From: Gorsachius magnificus | Taxonomy: Eukaryota; Chordata; Aves; Pelecaniformes; Ardeidae | Length of the DNA: 64,000 nt | Direction: 5' to 3' | Assembly (NCBI GenBank): GCA_034008185.1 | Contig: CM067081.1 | Coordinates: forward strand, 156,828,258 to 156,892,257 | Position numbers and translations under genes: made by a program | Shown here: piece after piece, positions 11,991 through 24,792 of the stretch | Numbering within the stretch: position 1 is the stretch's first letter | Layout: every line of letters begins with the position of its first letter | Notes under the pieces: generated by a model | Told to the model about the DNA's origin: nothing | Seen by the model: only the letters and a program-made list of their open reading frames with translations | Databases searched by the model: none

Positions 11991-14900
11991 CAACATGTGT
12001 TGAAAAATTCTTTAGCTACCCAAGTGTACCTTGCTTTTAGATGGTATTGCCCCTGTAACAGTAAAATTTCTGCTACAGTTGGAAGGAACTAGATGCTCGG
12101 GCAGCATTCACGCTGTGTGGTCCCACAGCTCTGAAAGGGAATCATGTATAGGGCCTGTACCATGGCAGTACGCCTGAGAGACAGAGCTACAGTAGTAGCC
12201 AGCTATGACCTCTGCACCATGAGGACCAAGGATGTGTTTATCCACAACAGACTGGTATCCAGCCAAAGAGGGGGCTGGGCAGAGTGTGATTCTGAAATTA
12301 CAGCTTATTTGGGAACTCTGGTCCAAAGAGCAAGGTGCAAGCTTGGATTCAATATGCAGGTCTACTGCACGCTTCTTGTATGACCTTGGGCAAATTACTG
12401 TAAATCCAGGCCATCAGGTTTCAATTGAGAGGTGTGAAAATACCTTAGAAAGTCTGAATTTTAATCATATTGTGTCTCAGTTCTCCATCTGCTGAATCAG
12501 TAGCAATATTACTCTCCTTCTTTGAGCTGAACTGTGAATCGCTTAGATACTAGGAGAACAGGTGAGAGAGGTAAGAACACCACAGGTTAACAAACGACAA
12601 GTGAAGCCATTTGCTGAAAACTCCTTGAGACTGACCTCCTCTGTGCAATCTCTAATAAGAGTGGAACTCATTTTTGAGCCTTTTCCTCACCACTGCTCAA
12701 CTGCCTTTCTTTCACAAGACGTACAGAAATTTCGTATATCCCACTCAATAAATTTGATTAAACTTGGCCAGCGTTTCCAAAGTTATTGGGGGAGCTAAGA
12801 CAGAGGCAGTGCATGAATGCCTAAGTCTTGTTCCCATAGCTAAAATAAAAATCAACTTACTGTTTTCACCAGTGGAACAAGTAGTCAAGCAAGTAGATCC
12901 AAAGATACTGTGTGAAGCTTAGATGAGCTGGTTCATCTCAGCAAGGTGAGGTTAAATGTGGCCAGCAGCCACCCCTTTGAAATGTACCTGGAACAGAACT
13001 GACTTGTAGTCAGGTAATGTATTTGTTAAAACATGTCTAAAACATCAACTATAAACATTCCACAAGAGCAACAAAGAACTTGAAAGTACACATGCAAGAT
13101 GATGGTCCAGACAGAACCATTTGAAGGGCTAGAAGAGATCTTGGCAAAAGCCTCAAACTTGTCCATAAATAATACAGCAACAGTTGGAGGTGAAACTATA
13201 ACAATATCTTCTCTGCTTTGTTTTCAACAAAGCAATGGCACAGTTTTGAGATGCAATCTGGCAGGAGCCTTGCTTTGCAATTGTGCCATTACAGCCTCCT
13301 GGATAAAAACGTTTGCATTGGTTTTGGCTCTTTTCAAAACACAGGGGGAAAAAATCAATGCTCATTTTAAATAGAAAAGGATGAAATAATTTAGCTTTTT
13401 CAAACCTTATGACAAGTAATACAAAGTATAAAATGAAGAACCTAAGTAGCTCTAGTAAAGTTTTAATTTTTTCTAGCTAAATTTATGACACATTTGCAGG
13501 TGTCATTCACATGGGCTTATTTGTTATCATCTGCATTCAGTTGCAGTGGTTATGTGTTTTGGGTTTTCTCCTATTACCAGCTACATTTGGGACTGAAATT
13601 TCTCAGTAGCAGAAGTATGGTGAAAGATGTCCTATTTAATTCTACTGTGTAAGAGGACAAGCAGCTGCTTAATGGCCATGCAGTGAAACCCTACATCTCC
13701 CATGGGTGGGGATGCTGGGTTCCATTACAGCTCTGTTCTGGGTACTGCAGAGGGAGCACAGAAGGCAGGTCAGATGAAGATGGGAACTGAGGAAATGTGG
13801 GCTATTGCCCAGTTCAATTCTGGTTACAAAGTTACAGTTACGAAAGCCCCAGGGCTGTCAGTGCTGATAGACTGGAGTTACCGAGTAGGGGCTCTGGAGG
13901 ACTACAGAAATAAGTTTCGCTCTGTATCATGAAAATTTTTTCATAAAGCCTTTGTTCTCACATTTTGTCCATATGGTTGAATGGCACAATGGTAATAGAT
14001 TTGATCGCTTAGTTTTGCTTGGCATGACTTGGGGAAATTCAGGACTTTCCTAGAAGTATCAGAGGTTTCCAGAGGCTGTGGCACTTGCCAGTATTTGTAG
14101 TTTCCTTCTTGTAGAGGTGATTATATGGGATTCCAAAATGCACCGATTCAAAGGCCTGCATACGTTACCATTGTGTCGGTGGCATCGCTAAACCAAAATT
14201 GTTCTCTTAGAATCTGTTGCGCTGGGTGGTTCTTAACTGTGCCCCTCAACTGTCACGGAGATACTGAGAGACACTGTCACATTTGCAGCGTAGGAAGAGA
14301 CATAGATTTCTTCTGTCAACTTAAACATGAAAGCTGGAATTCTTCTCACTTGAATTTGTCTAAACTAAGGGCTGGGGACAGGTTCACTCTTTGGGAGCAC
14401 CTGTCTTTGGAAGGATGAGTTACCATCTGGACATGCCTGTTGTTCTCTGTTGGCTACAGAAAGGGCTTAGATCAAGAGCTTATGTGAGAGGCCAAACCTA
14501 GGTGTCTGATGTGAGGTAAGATGAATCTAAGCTTGCAAAAATGACTGGTGGTATTTCAGTGACATTAATATTCTGAAAATGCAAGGACTGTGTCAGCTTT
14601 AATAATGCTAACAGCTGGGTAATTTCGTGTTCGGCTCTAAGAATTCTGTACTTTATAAGAAGGTGGCACTGTGGGCTCTTCATTTACTGAGACAGCCTTC
14701 CAGTTTATATATAGAAGGAATATATAGAAAGCTTTGTGGGAACAGAAATTCTAGTATTATTTTAATGATCGCTCTTGTAATAGCCACAGGGAGCTGAGAA
14801 TCAATTATCTCAGAAACAACTGAGGGACTGGTCCCACTGACTTATCGTTTAGATTATCGCAGCTCTGTTACGGGGTTCTTCAGCAGCAGTCATGCACCGA

Positions 14901-15271
14901 CTACGTTTGCTATAAAATACCGAGATTTCAAGACAGAGTGAAACACCTTACACTTCATCTTTATAAAGAACATTATCAGTATCTTCATGCAATTACTATT
15001 TTGATTAATAATTCAAGTATTTTATAGGCTTTTTATACATTAATTGAATTTATCACAGCTGATCTCTTAATTCCAACACTGGTAGCTTATGCAGTCTATG
15101 CCTTCTAATAGTCCAATATTGAGAACAGGACACAATGTGACAGATTTTCACGACTTTCCTTTGTTCTACGGATACTTCTAATGAGACGGTCTTTGCTGTC
15201 CTGCTTCTTAACACAGCAGCTCTGAAGATCTGCGCTACATTTTCACATAGATTAGAATTAATATTCCAGTT
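11991..15271. other. intergenic stretch, nothing recognised
   Basis: No gene, RNA or transposon is recognised. Open frames reach about 97 codons and have no protein-family features or splice context. Confidence 0.5.
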
Positions 15272-15690
15272 AGAATAGAATCATTTAGGTTGGAAAAGAC
15301 CTTTAAGATCATCAAGTCCAACCATTAACCTAACCCTGCCATCCCACCACTAAACCATGTCCCTAAGCACCTCATCTATCCTTCTTTTAAATACCTCCAG
15401 GGATGGGGACTCGACCACTTCCCTGGGCAGCCCATTCCATTGCCTGACAACCCTTTCTGTGAAGAAATTTTTCCTAATGTCCAACCTAAACCTGCCCTGG
15501 CGCAACTTCAGACCATTTCCCCTCGTCCTATCATCTGTTACCAGGGAGAAGAGGCCAACCCCCACCTTGCTGCAACCTCCTGTCAGGCAGTTGTAGAGGG
15601 CGATAAGGTCTCCCCTCAGCCTCCTCTTCTCCAGACTAAACAACCCCAGTTCCCTCAACTGCTCCTCATAAGACTTGTGCTCCAGAACTG
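15272..15690 (-). repeat. CR1 LINE 3' fragment
   Basis: The minus-strand insertion begins at TAGAATAGAATCATTTAGG and continues into GTTGGAAAAGACCTTTAAGA. It keeps the last part of the reverse-transcriptase frame ([20 protein letters not shown] through [19 protein letters not shown]) and ends abruptly near 15690. It is close in sequence to the CR1 at 32150-34438, so both probably come from the same subfamily. The 5' part is missing. Confidence 0.92.
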
Positions 15691-17659
15691 GAGAGAGGAT
15701 GATCTGGCAAGATAATAAATCAGCCAAAAGGAAAGAGTCTTATAGGACCTTGGTGTTGATCACAACCTGTGATTCAGGAAAAGGCATGAAGCCTGTGGAA
15801 AAATGGGAAAGGGGTTATCTTTTGAGAGGCCAAGATCAGAAGTGGTCTGATTAAAGTAAGAGTTAAGGAATGTAAGTTCTCAGGCTGTACTTTGAGTGGC
15901 CTGAAGGCGGTATCCACAAGGAGCTGTAGAAACTAACGTAAGAGGTGGTGTGAGCCCGTAAAACTGTAGGAAGAAGCAACAGATTTGGAAGAGTGGGGTA
16001 AAGAATGTGAAAATGAATGCTAGTGCAGCATCAAGATTCTGTTCTGCAGTGACAGAGACCTTGGTTACTACGCTTACTTAAAACTTTGAAGTGATTTTGG
16101 ATAATTCTGATTTCCGGATGCACTGGTTTTCAAACTTACAAAACATCTCAAATGTCGAACTTCCTTTTTTCCATTGCTTCAGTGGATCTTCACCACAGCA
16201 ACGTAAGACCTTTTCTTAATGAAAGGAAACGTGATTAAAACATAATGGCAAAATAGTAAGCAAAATGAAAATATTATGAACGATTTCAAGGACAGTAACA
16301 GCACTCCAAGGTGTTTTTTTAAACTTGATTTTTCTCAAATTGCTTGAATAGCCAGCTGGTAGTACCCATTTAATGAAAATATTGAGATGGGGTTTGGTGG
16401 AATAGAGTTCCTTCCCTAAGCTTGTTCAGCAAATTATTTTAATAACTTTATTTCTGAAGCTATAATAATCCCTGAATGCCCATAACAATTATTATCCTCA
16501 TTATCATAATAATTTTTGCTGTTACAGATACCTATCTTGAAGATGTAATTTCTAAAATCTTGATGATCATTCCCACAGAGAGTTCAGAGGCTTTTTTTCT
16601 GCTTAGAGTCTCAAGTTGATTGTGTGGAGGTTTTTTTGGTATTAGAAACTCCAGCCGACACTTGGAGAGACCACTGTGGAGTGGAAGAGCAATACGGCAC
16701 CAGGTATAGGAACTGCTGACGTCCTCCATGCAAAAAGGCTGAGGACAGGGAGGCAGTGCCTCTTAAACCTCGAGACTCAAGAGCTGCTATCCCGTTCTCT
16801 TTCTCCCCTTTCTTTTGGTCCTTCGCTGTCACTGTTACTATTGTGGCAGAGCACTGGGAGCCGATGTGGTTGGGGTCCTGTACAAAAAGCCTTAGTAAGG
16901 TAAACACAACTGCGAAGGGGTTATAGGATAAACAGATGTGACATTGACATTGTGCTCTGGGGGACGCTTGGCATGAGTGACTTACGCAGGACCACAGGGT
17001 GGCCCGATGGTCGTTTTAGGAATTGGACTGAGAGCTCCCGAGTCCACAGCGTGTATTTTGTTGCGGTCCTTAAGCATTACGGCTTGCTCAGCGTACAGCC
17101 CCAGTAGTCAAACTGTGCAACTGAAAAGAAGATGCGTCCACCAAAAACCTGAACGGTTGGTTTGGCATCTTTTTAAAACCTTTCAAACGGATGTCAGTAT
17201 TTGCAGTAAGCGGGAATGCTGATCAGATAAATTGCCGTGTTTGGTGTGATAAGCCACATGAAGAGTGAAGAAAGCTCAAACCAGAGCCGACCGTAACAGC
17301 AGATGTTTGTGTGTGGGGTCGGTGGTGGTTTATAGGGTCGTGGCTTTCATCTCACCCCATCTGCCTTCGGGGGCTATGCCAGAAATCCTCGCCAGGCGCT
17401 CCGCTGGCCACATATCCGTGTGAAAGCCACCACAACGGGGCCGCGACCTGGGCAGCACTGTAAGATAGCGGCGACGAGCCACGTCCAGAGCCCATACGGG
17501 AGCAGGGCGATAAACCTCCTCAGACCTCCCGCCTCGCACCGTTAACCTTTCCGTTAGGAGTGCCTTCCTTATATGTAACGGTTTCCTAGCACGAGCCAGT
17601 AACTGCGAGAGAGAGAAAAAAATATATATATAATCCTAAACCGCCTCCCGAATGCTGTC
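15691..17659. other. region upstream of CpG island 2
   Basis: No gene is recognised. The last 350 bases rise in CpG content. An AT run, AATATATATATAATCC, at 17620-17635 sits just before the island and resembles a TATA element, but its distance to any start site is unknown. Confidence 0.5.
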
Positions 17660-18370
17660 CTAACGCCAGCATCCCTCGGATGGCAGCGGGCAGGTCCGCT
17701 CGGCGGTGGGGGCCGGCGGCGACCCCCCCGCCCCGGCCGCCCCGCGGCTCCGCCGGGAGGGTTCAGCCCCTCGGCCAGTCCCCGCTGCAGAAAGCGGGGG
17801 GCAGGGAGCCCCCCGCCGGAGCGCCCCAGCCGGTGCTGGGCCCCCGCGGCCGCCCGCCTCACGGAAGAAATGAGAAAAACGCATGGAGAACTGGAGGGTG
17901 AAACTCGCCCGCGCCCCACCGGCCGTTCCGGCGCGGCACCGCCTCAGGCCGCCCGCCCTGGCGCCAACGGCCGCCCTCGGCCTCCCGGCTTCCCGCCGCG
18001 GCCCGCCCGGCCCCGGGAGCCGCAAGGCGTCGCGCCCGCCCCGGGGCTGGGTTCACGCCCGCGTCTGCCGGCATCGCGGCGGAGCCGGGGGCCGGGAGGG
18101 TGCCGAGGGCGGCGGGGCTGCGCGGGGGGCGGAGGAAGGGGCGGCCGCGGCGGGCGCGCTGCGGGGGGCCGGCGGCAGCCGGAGCCCCCGGGGGGGAGGC
18201 AGGCACCGGCCTGGTAGCGCTGCGCACCGGGGCGGCGGGCTCCGGGGGCGGCGGTGCGGGAGGGCGGCCGAAGAAAATCACTTCCCTGGGAAAACACCCG
18301 GGAGGTGGGAGTGGGGCGCAGCCGGGCCGGGCCCCCCTCCCCTGCTGCCGACCGGGCGCCCTCAGGTGCT
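17660..18370 (+). promoter_or_regulatory. TXNRD1: CpG island 2, probable TXNRD1 promoter and first exon
   Basis: About 700 bases are strongly GC- and CpG-rich with several GGGCGG/CCGCCC-like boxes. It is the nearest island upstream of the TXNRD1 exons and lies about 12.5 kb before the first recognised exon. Mammalian TXNRD1 has a GC-rich, TATA-less core promoter with Sp-type sites and several alternative first exons, and this island fits that pattern. The first exon could not be placed. Possible donors include CAG/GTGCTG near 18366, but no ATG-TCN-TGY end, as would make a human-like short coding first exon, was seen. The first exon may therefore be non-coding. Confidence 0.65.
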
Positions 18371-19782
18371 GCTTCTGGGGTACGGGAGTACGGCACTGCC
18401 AGACAACTTCAGCCTGCCTTCAGCTGGCGTGACCGTGGATCCCACCGCCGTGTTCCTTACCTCTTCCCAAACACAACCTCCGACGCTTGGTTTTTCTCAA
18501 ATTTGAGGCCAACGCAGAGGGCTGCGGGGCTGCGCAGGGCTTTGCCCATCGCCTCTCTTAGGGGAGCGAGGGGAGGTGCTGCGCGGCGGGGCCAGGGTGT
18601 GGGACCCTGGCCCTGGGGATGTGCAGGCAGCAGCGCTGGGAGTGGGGTTCCCGGGGCAGGGGGGCCCTCGGCACCGCTCCTGCCTGAGGGGAGACGGCGG
18701 CTTGTGCAAGGGTGTGCCGTGGTGGGGAAGACTTGGGAGTTAGGTGGGAGCTGAACGGGCCTCTGGTCTGTGGAGCGGAGGTAATTCCTGCTCGCCAGGA
18801 TTGAGGCACGTTCCCCCAACAGCAATGGGGAAATTTGTGTTTCGGCTGTCTGCTCTGTACCTCTTCGGAGTCAGAACCTCAGTCTCCAACGCTCTTTGGA
18901 TAGGGCGTTAACTGTGCTCTCGGCTGGGTCTATAAAACCCAATGAAAAAAGAAATAACAAGCTTGAAGTAATGAATGCCTGAAAATTGACCTATGCTTAC
19001 ATGTGGCATTGTACAGCAGTTCTGCATAAATGAAAAAGCACTCTTAGGATGTAGGATTTCCCTGAGCATCTACTACTGGAGGAGCGTTCTCAGCCCTACC
19101 AAGTCCTTGGGAAAGAGGTCAATTTTAAAAAGTATTTTTAGATATGCAATAATTGGAGAACATCAAAACTAAAACATCTTGGTAGCTTTAAGATAAAATA
19201 TAATAGATATTGGCAAACAGAGAATAAAGATGCCTGTGCAGTAAGAATTTTGCATAAGGCGGAAGCACAGCAGGAGCTGGCAAGTACAAAGATGAGGTTT
19301 ATAGCAGTTACAACTCATTAAATAGGCTTATCGTTATGGCTCCATATTGCTTAGTATTTTTCAATTATACCAACATAAAAGCCTCCAATCTGAGTTAAAA
19401 GCCTGGTATTGCAAGCACTGGATGTTCCTTGACCCTAACAGGAAGGACTGGGAAAAAAAAAAGAAAACTCTCAAACTGCTGTCAAGGGAGTCCAGTTGTC
19501 CACAAACTTTCAGGGCAGTGCTGCACCCTGAGACCAGTTAAGGTTAACCAACAACAGTTCCCTTACCTAATGTTGGCACTACCACGTTATGATTTAGAAA
19601 TATCCGATTTAGCTTTAAATCAGATATTGAAAGCTAGACAGGTGTGATGGCACAGAGTTTGGGGCAGAGTAAACTGCTATGGAGTTACACTCAAAACTAG
19701 TTCTTCTGGACAATGATGTATCTGCTGACACAAGCTCAGAAGTGAAGCCTGCATCTTAATGAGCTTTTTCAGCCTTGTAGAA

Positions 19783-19792
19783 GCTGACTCAT
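19783..19792 (-). promoter_or_regulatory. candidate NF-E2/AP-1-type motif
   Basis: The + strand reads GCTGACTCAT, so the minus strand reads ATGAGTCAGC, an AP-1 core extended by GC as in NF-E2/small-Maf sites. It lies in the presumed first intron, about 1.4 kb past CpG island 2. Short motifs of this kind also arise by chance, and activity is unproven. Confidence 0.3.
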
Positions 19793-22700
19793 TTAGGCTA
19801 AATTACTTAAAAGAACACATTGTTTGAGCTTTGGTTTAGATGCTCTGGTGTATCTTTGGGTTTTCGGTTTAAGACATTGCTACCCCTGCTGCCCATTCTG
19901 CAACTCTGGCAGCATCTTAAAGTAATTCTCCAGGAAAGTCGCTTTAAACTGTGAAGTCAAGGTTTATATTGCAGCATCTTGGCAGCTTTGCTTCTGGGAT
20001 GGTCACATACCAGTGGATTATTATCTCAAACCCAATGTCCGTTTCCCGAAGGAACATGTCAAATTTTTTAATATCCATCAAGGACAAGCGATGAGGAGAG
20101 TTGTAGATGCTGCTGAAGAGGTTAAATAGAAGATGAAAACCAAATAATTACAGAAGTATGAATAAATACACATAATTTACTTAACAATGTAAACATAATT
20201 CAAGTAAGCTAATTACTCATTGTTTAACTGACTCTAAAACATGAACAATTTTAAATTAACCCCTTTCTGTAGTTAGTCATGCCAGGTAGTAAGGGGTTTT
20301 TTTTTCCTTCTACATACATCTCAGACAAGGCATATTTAAACTTTTGTGTGTAGTAGGAAGGAGAAATTGGGCCATTCCTAGCTGTAAGAATTTCCTAATT
20401 ACACTCTGGATCTATTCCTATCCTTCCATCATTTTGTCAATGGGAATAATAAGTTCAGAGTTACTAATTTACTGTAAGATCTAAAAGGATGTTTAAAAAA
20501 GCAAGCTGGTAGTGAGCAAAACTGGCACAGGAAAAAGTAAAAATGTTAAGATAAAGTGCTTATGTATATATTTTGCATAACATAGCTATTAAAGACATTC
20601 TCTTGTCCTTAGCTTGTGCTTTCAAAAAACTTACCCTACAATCTTCAAATAGCATTCAGTTTACTCACCAACTGCATTTTGCATATGCAATATTTAAGAC
20701 ATTTTGTGGGTGTAAGGGTGTAAAAATTGGAAATAACTCAGAACATAATGCCCTTCCTGACTTTTTGTTAATTGATCTCCACAATACTTCAGTTTTCTGT
20801 ATTAAAACATGCATTTTACTGCAAAAAGGATTAATGAGAAGAATCAAAGCTACACAATAAGGGGCTGGGCTTACACATCTGAGCACTAAGATAGCCTGGG
20901 TTGCAGCTCTTGCTTTATAAAACATATTGGTTCTTTCTATGGGACTCTACGCTGGTATCACCTCAAGTACTGCTTTCTTTCTCCCAGATCCTAATGCTAG
21001 TTGAATTTTATGAGCAGCTGTGTTTTCAGTTCAGTTTGACTTTCACGTAAGTTGAAGTTGCTGAGCTTCTTTCAGGGCTGGGCACTCAGGACGCAGCACA
21101 TGCTCACTGGTGGACCTGGAAAGTTTTAATAGTCTTGGAATGAAATTTGGGTTGGATTTGACAAAGTGAATTAACAAAGTATTGTTAAAATCATTGCTCC
21201 TCATTTTTAGTGCGAATATGAGAGCCTCTGAATACAGCGTAACCATGAGAGAGAATAACAGGGGATCCACTTTGGTCCTAGCTCTGTGCTGGAGTACCAA
21301 CACTGATGGTGATTAAGTTGTGTTGACATTTATGTGTGGTGAGTGTGTGAGTAATGAGGCCCCAAATATTTTTATTTTTGCAGTATTTCCTGCAAATGTT
21401 TTGACTATATAATTTAAATGTGAACTGCTCAGGTGTAATAATAACAGATGTGTCATAGCAGTGTTTCTGGAGAAGAGTAGAGTGGCCTTGACTCCTGGAG
21501 GTGGTGTCATGGTTGCCCATGGTTGCCCATGTTCTTCCTCTACCCTTGCTTTCAGTCATCCCCTTGATCTGCTGTGAATGGGAACAGTGCTTGGCCCTCA
21601 TGATGTATGGTACTGATCCCCTTTTTTCCAGTCTACTGTTACAGTTCCTCTAGTTTCAAGACATCCCTGGAGATAAAACTTCACCGCTTGTTCCTCTCTG
21701 AAGGTTGTTCCTCCATTAAGCGCATCCTGGACATCCTTTGGTAGGGTTTCTTGCTATCTTTTTGGTTGCACTTGCAGAAAACAAAACAAACACCAGATAA
21801 AATCGTGCACTTTGGCTTACTCAGTATGCTGAATTGGTAACTTACTCTCCTTTTCCACTAGTTTAAAGTGAGTGTACTTCACCACTGCTATCTCCTGAGA
21901 AAGTTTTATCTTTGATGCCTTCTCTGGTTTTGATCTGTTTTATGACATCTGCCTGTTGTATTGCAGCTGCCTGCCAGTCTGTAGCATCTTCATTCATGTA
22001 CTTCCTGTGAAATTCTTTTTCGGGGCATGTTCAGGTTTTCCCTCATTCATACTTTTCAGTAACTTCCTTTTTTGAATGTGGTGTCACATTGTAGGTCTTC
22101 TTCACAGAGCCATCCTCTAACTTGCCAAGCTAGATCCGATACCATCTCTTTTTCCTCCTCTTCAGCTTGGTTTTACCTTCTGTTTTTCTTCCAAAAAGGT
22201 CACAGCTGTTGCTTTCCTTACCGTATTGCCTTTCCTCCAGGTACTGTCCGTGCTTTGCACTGTTGACTAATGTATTCAGGCTCATCTACGGCAAACCCTG
22301 TGGAACTGTGCGATCCCCATCATGTTTGGCTGTTACAACACTACCTGTCCAAGCACTTTTATTTGCATAAGAGAGATACAAATGCAAAGGGAGGTAGTAA
22401 GCAAAGTATGGAAATACTTCTGTTTCCATAGAAAATAATAGTATCTTAGTCTAGTCTAGTCCTAAGCTTTTCTTAAGAATCTGCTAACGAACTGATTTTA
22501 CATGAGGAACTGAGATACCATTTAATTTCATCTTCTGTTCTAGCAAACTTGCCTGCTCTACTTGTTGAGTCAGCTGCTTGGAGAAGAAAGTGTTGTTTGG
22601 CACCATCACCTTGCCTGTGTCCTGCCGTTGCATCCCCAGTATGGTGGGAAGGAAGCTCTTCACTTCCTTAACTCCTCCACTGTTTGCACAGCCTGACCCA

Positions 22701-23536
22701 AAGCAAGCACAGTTCTGTAATTCTAGCTCACAAAAGTGTAACATGTTTACTGTTTGCCACCCCTCTTTTACAACCATTGCCAGCTAGACCTTTGTCAGAA
22801 CCTGTATGCATCAGATATTTGTTTGTCCTGTCACTTCGGTGGCAAGAGAGTTTGGAGGGCAGTGACCTGTTAGGTTACCCTGCTTCGCTCACCTCCTAGA
22901 AATGCTGTCATTGTTTGCTGGGCTGCCACAAGCGGGATTAAATTGTTCCGCCCAAGTCCGTTTGTTTTTCAAAGGCATGAAACTTCGATTACTCTGGACC
23001 AAAATAAGTGGGTTTTTCCCCCCTTTTAAAAAAGTCTTGCTTGGGGAAAGGGGGAGGAAATCACAGGCTTCTGAGCCGAGTACCCAAGTACTTTCCATGG
23101 TGTGGTACCTGCCTTAAACTTCATGCCCGTTCTGGGAGATCACCTGCAGAGAGCTTGTTTTGCTCTAACCATGTTCACTTTTAATAGTGGCTTGTTTGAC
23201 AAAAAAACTGATTCTGCGTGAGCTGTTTTCCACCGGTTTTTTATGTTCTCTGTGACTCAAATGCAACCCTGATTACAAAGAAAGAGACGTGTGGGAATGA
23301 ATAAATGGCTTTAGTTGTAGTAGAGACAATAAAGGGATGGCTGATGGCGGTAAGGACTAATGAATGGCACCAGCACCAGGAGATCCTGTTCCAGCCCTGC
23401 TGAGTACTCTTTCTCCTCTCTCTGCCTCAGGTGCCACACTTGTTCGGGTGCGTTATACACATACATTATACATTGTTCAAGGGTGGCTGGTGATACTTCC
23501 TCCTCTTAGCAGAGTTGTTTATTTACTGACCAGAAA

Positions 23537-23552
23537 AAAAAAAAAAAAGTAG
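23537..23552 (+). repeat. short A-run
   Basis: A run of about 16 A residues in the presumed first intron. No retroposed sequence was recognised just upstream of it. Confidence 0.7.
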
Positions 23553-24781
23553 CATGAGAGTATTAATCACAGTTTGTGGGAGGCACAGGTTTGTGTTGGC
23601 TGCAGGAATGTCAAGAAAAAAAATCAGGAAGCTCAGCTTTTTCAGGTCATCCCAAATAAAGGGTGAGCCAGTATGGATGGCACTGTGCATGAGCATGATA
23701 CACCTACAGGTGGTCATACCAGAAATCAGCTTCCTTTGTTTTGATTTGGATTAGACAAAGTATTATACTAATAGGGGTAAATCCAAGAGCAGCAGTGACT
23801 TTTGGAGGGAATAGACAAAAATTCATGTTAAAGCTACCAGTATTGTAAGATGATATTTTCCATAGAGATTGCATATAAATCTTTATATGAGAGTTTACAG
23901 CTTTTACTACAGTTCCAGAAGCATAGAAGTTTTATATTGAGTTTTTCATAACCTATATAACCATAATAAATTTAGTTCACAGTGAAATAAAATGGACAAT
24001 GGAAGTGGTCAAAGATACCGAATTAATTTAGCATTACTTGCCTTTTTACTGAGGAAGAGATAATCTGAATTTACACAGCTTGTTCTGTTTAAGCCCATAG
24101 ACTTTTTATTGTGGATGTTCTAGAAATATTTGAGGTCAGCATGTGATGTTATGCTCCCAGAAAACATCCCTATTACTGCTAATTAGAGCAACCAGGCTAA
24201 TTCCTATACGGTTTACTGTAAACAATTACATAAGAAAAGAGTAAAGGCTGAAGACTTTCTAGGGCAAGTACCAATTGAATGATACTGCTAAGGACTTCAG
24301 TGGTGAGAGCACTACTAGGAAAGCCTTGGAGAAAGCCCAGGTCTTGTTGGAGTGGGGTTTCAAGTTCCGTAATTGTTATGGCAGAAACATGTTTTGTAGG
24401 ACTTTTCCTAAGAAGGTAAGGAGTACAATGATGTCCCTGTTGAAATCAGTGAAGTAAAATACGTTTTCTTATTATGGTTGGACTTTTGTGGTAGCTGCTT
24501 GGGTATTCAGAAAAGCAAAAGGAAAAGAAATGCCTGAAAGTAAGAATTACTTTTAGGAACTGAGGACAATTTTAGAACCCCATTTGCAGACTATCAGGAT
24601 GTGACAGGTTATGAGCTTGAGTGTCTGGTTGTATAGAGCCTGAGGAGGAGATATTTTAGTGTTGAGCTTCTTGCCCTATGTTAACAACTCTTCTCATTCT
24701 TCTTGGATCCAAAGGTGGTGGATTGCAGCCCTCAAAACACGGTGCTGACCCATATTGAGTGAAAAGCAGACTGGAGGATGT

Positions 24782-24792
24782 TGCTGAGTCAG
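24782..24792 (-). promoter_or_regulatory. candidate antioxidant response element
   Basis: The + strand reads TGCTGAGTCAG and the minus strand CTGACTCAGCA. This contains the exact ARE core TGACnnnGC and matches 11 of 13 bases of the Maf recognition element. TXNRD1 is an established NRF2 target in mammals, where the known element is in the promoter. An intronic site would be an added or alternative control point. Position and function are inferred. Confidence 0.4.

Noticed and set aside
17859..18506. Open frames of up to 207 codons in CpG island 2
   Set aside because: Same cause as in island 1. None joins in phase to the TXNRD1 exons through a clear donor.
24296..24417. Possible missing glutaredoxin CxxC exon ending at AAGAAG/GTAAGG
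   Set aside because: The donor is good and one frame has a faint likeness to the start of a glutaredoxin domain, but there is no CxxC, the acceptor has no pyrimidine tract, and neither open frame ends in the phase needed for the exon at 30819.
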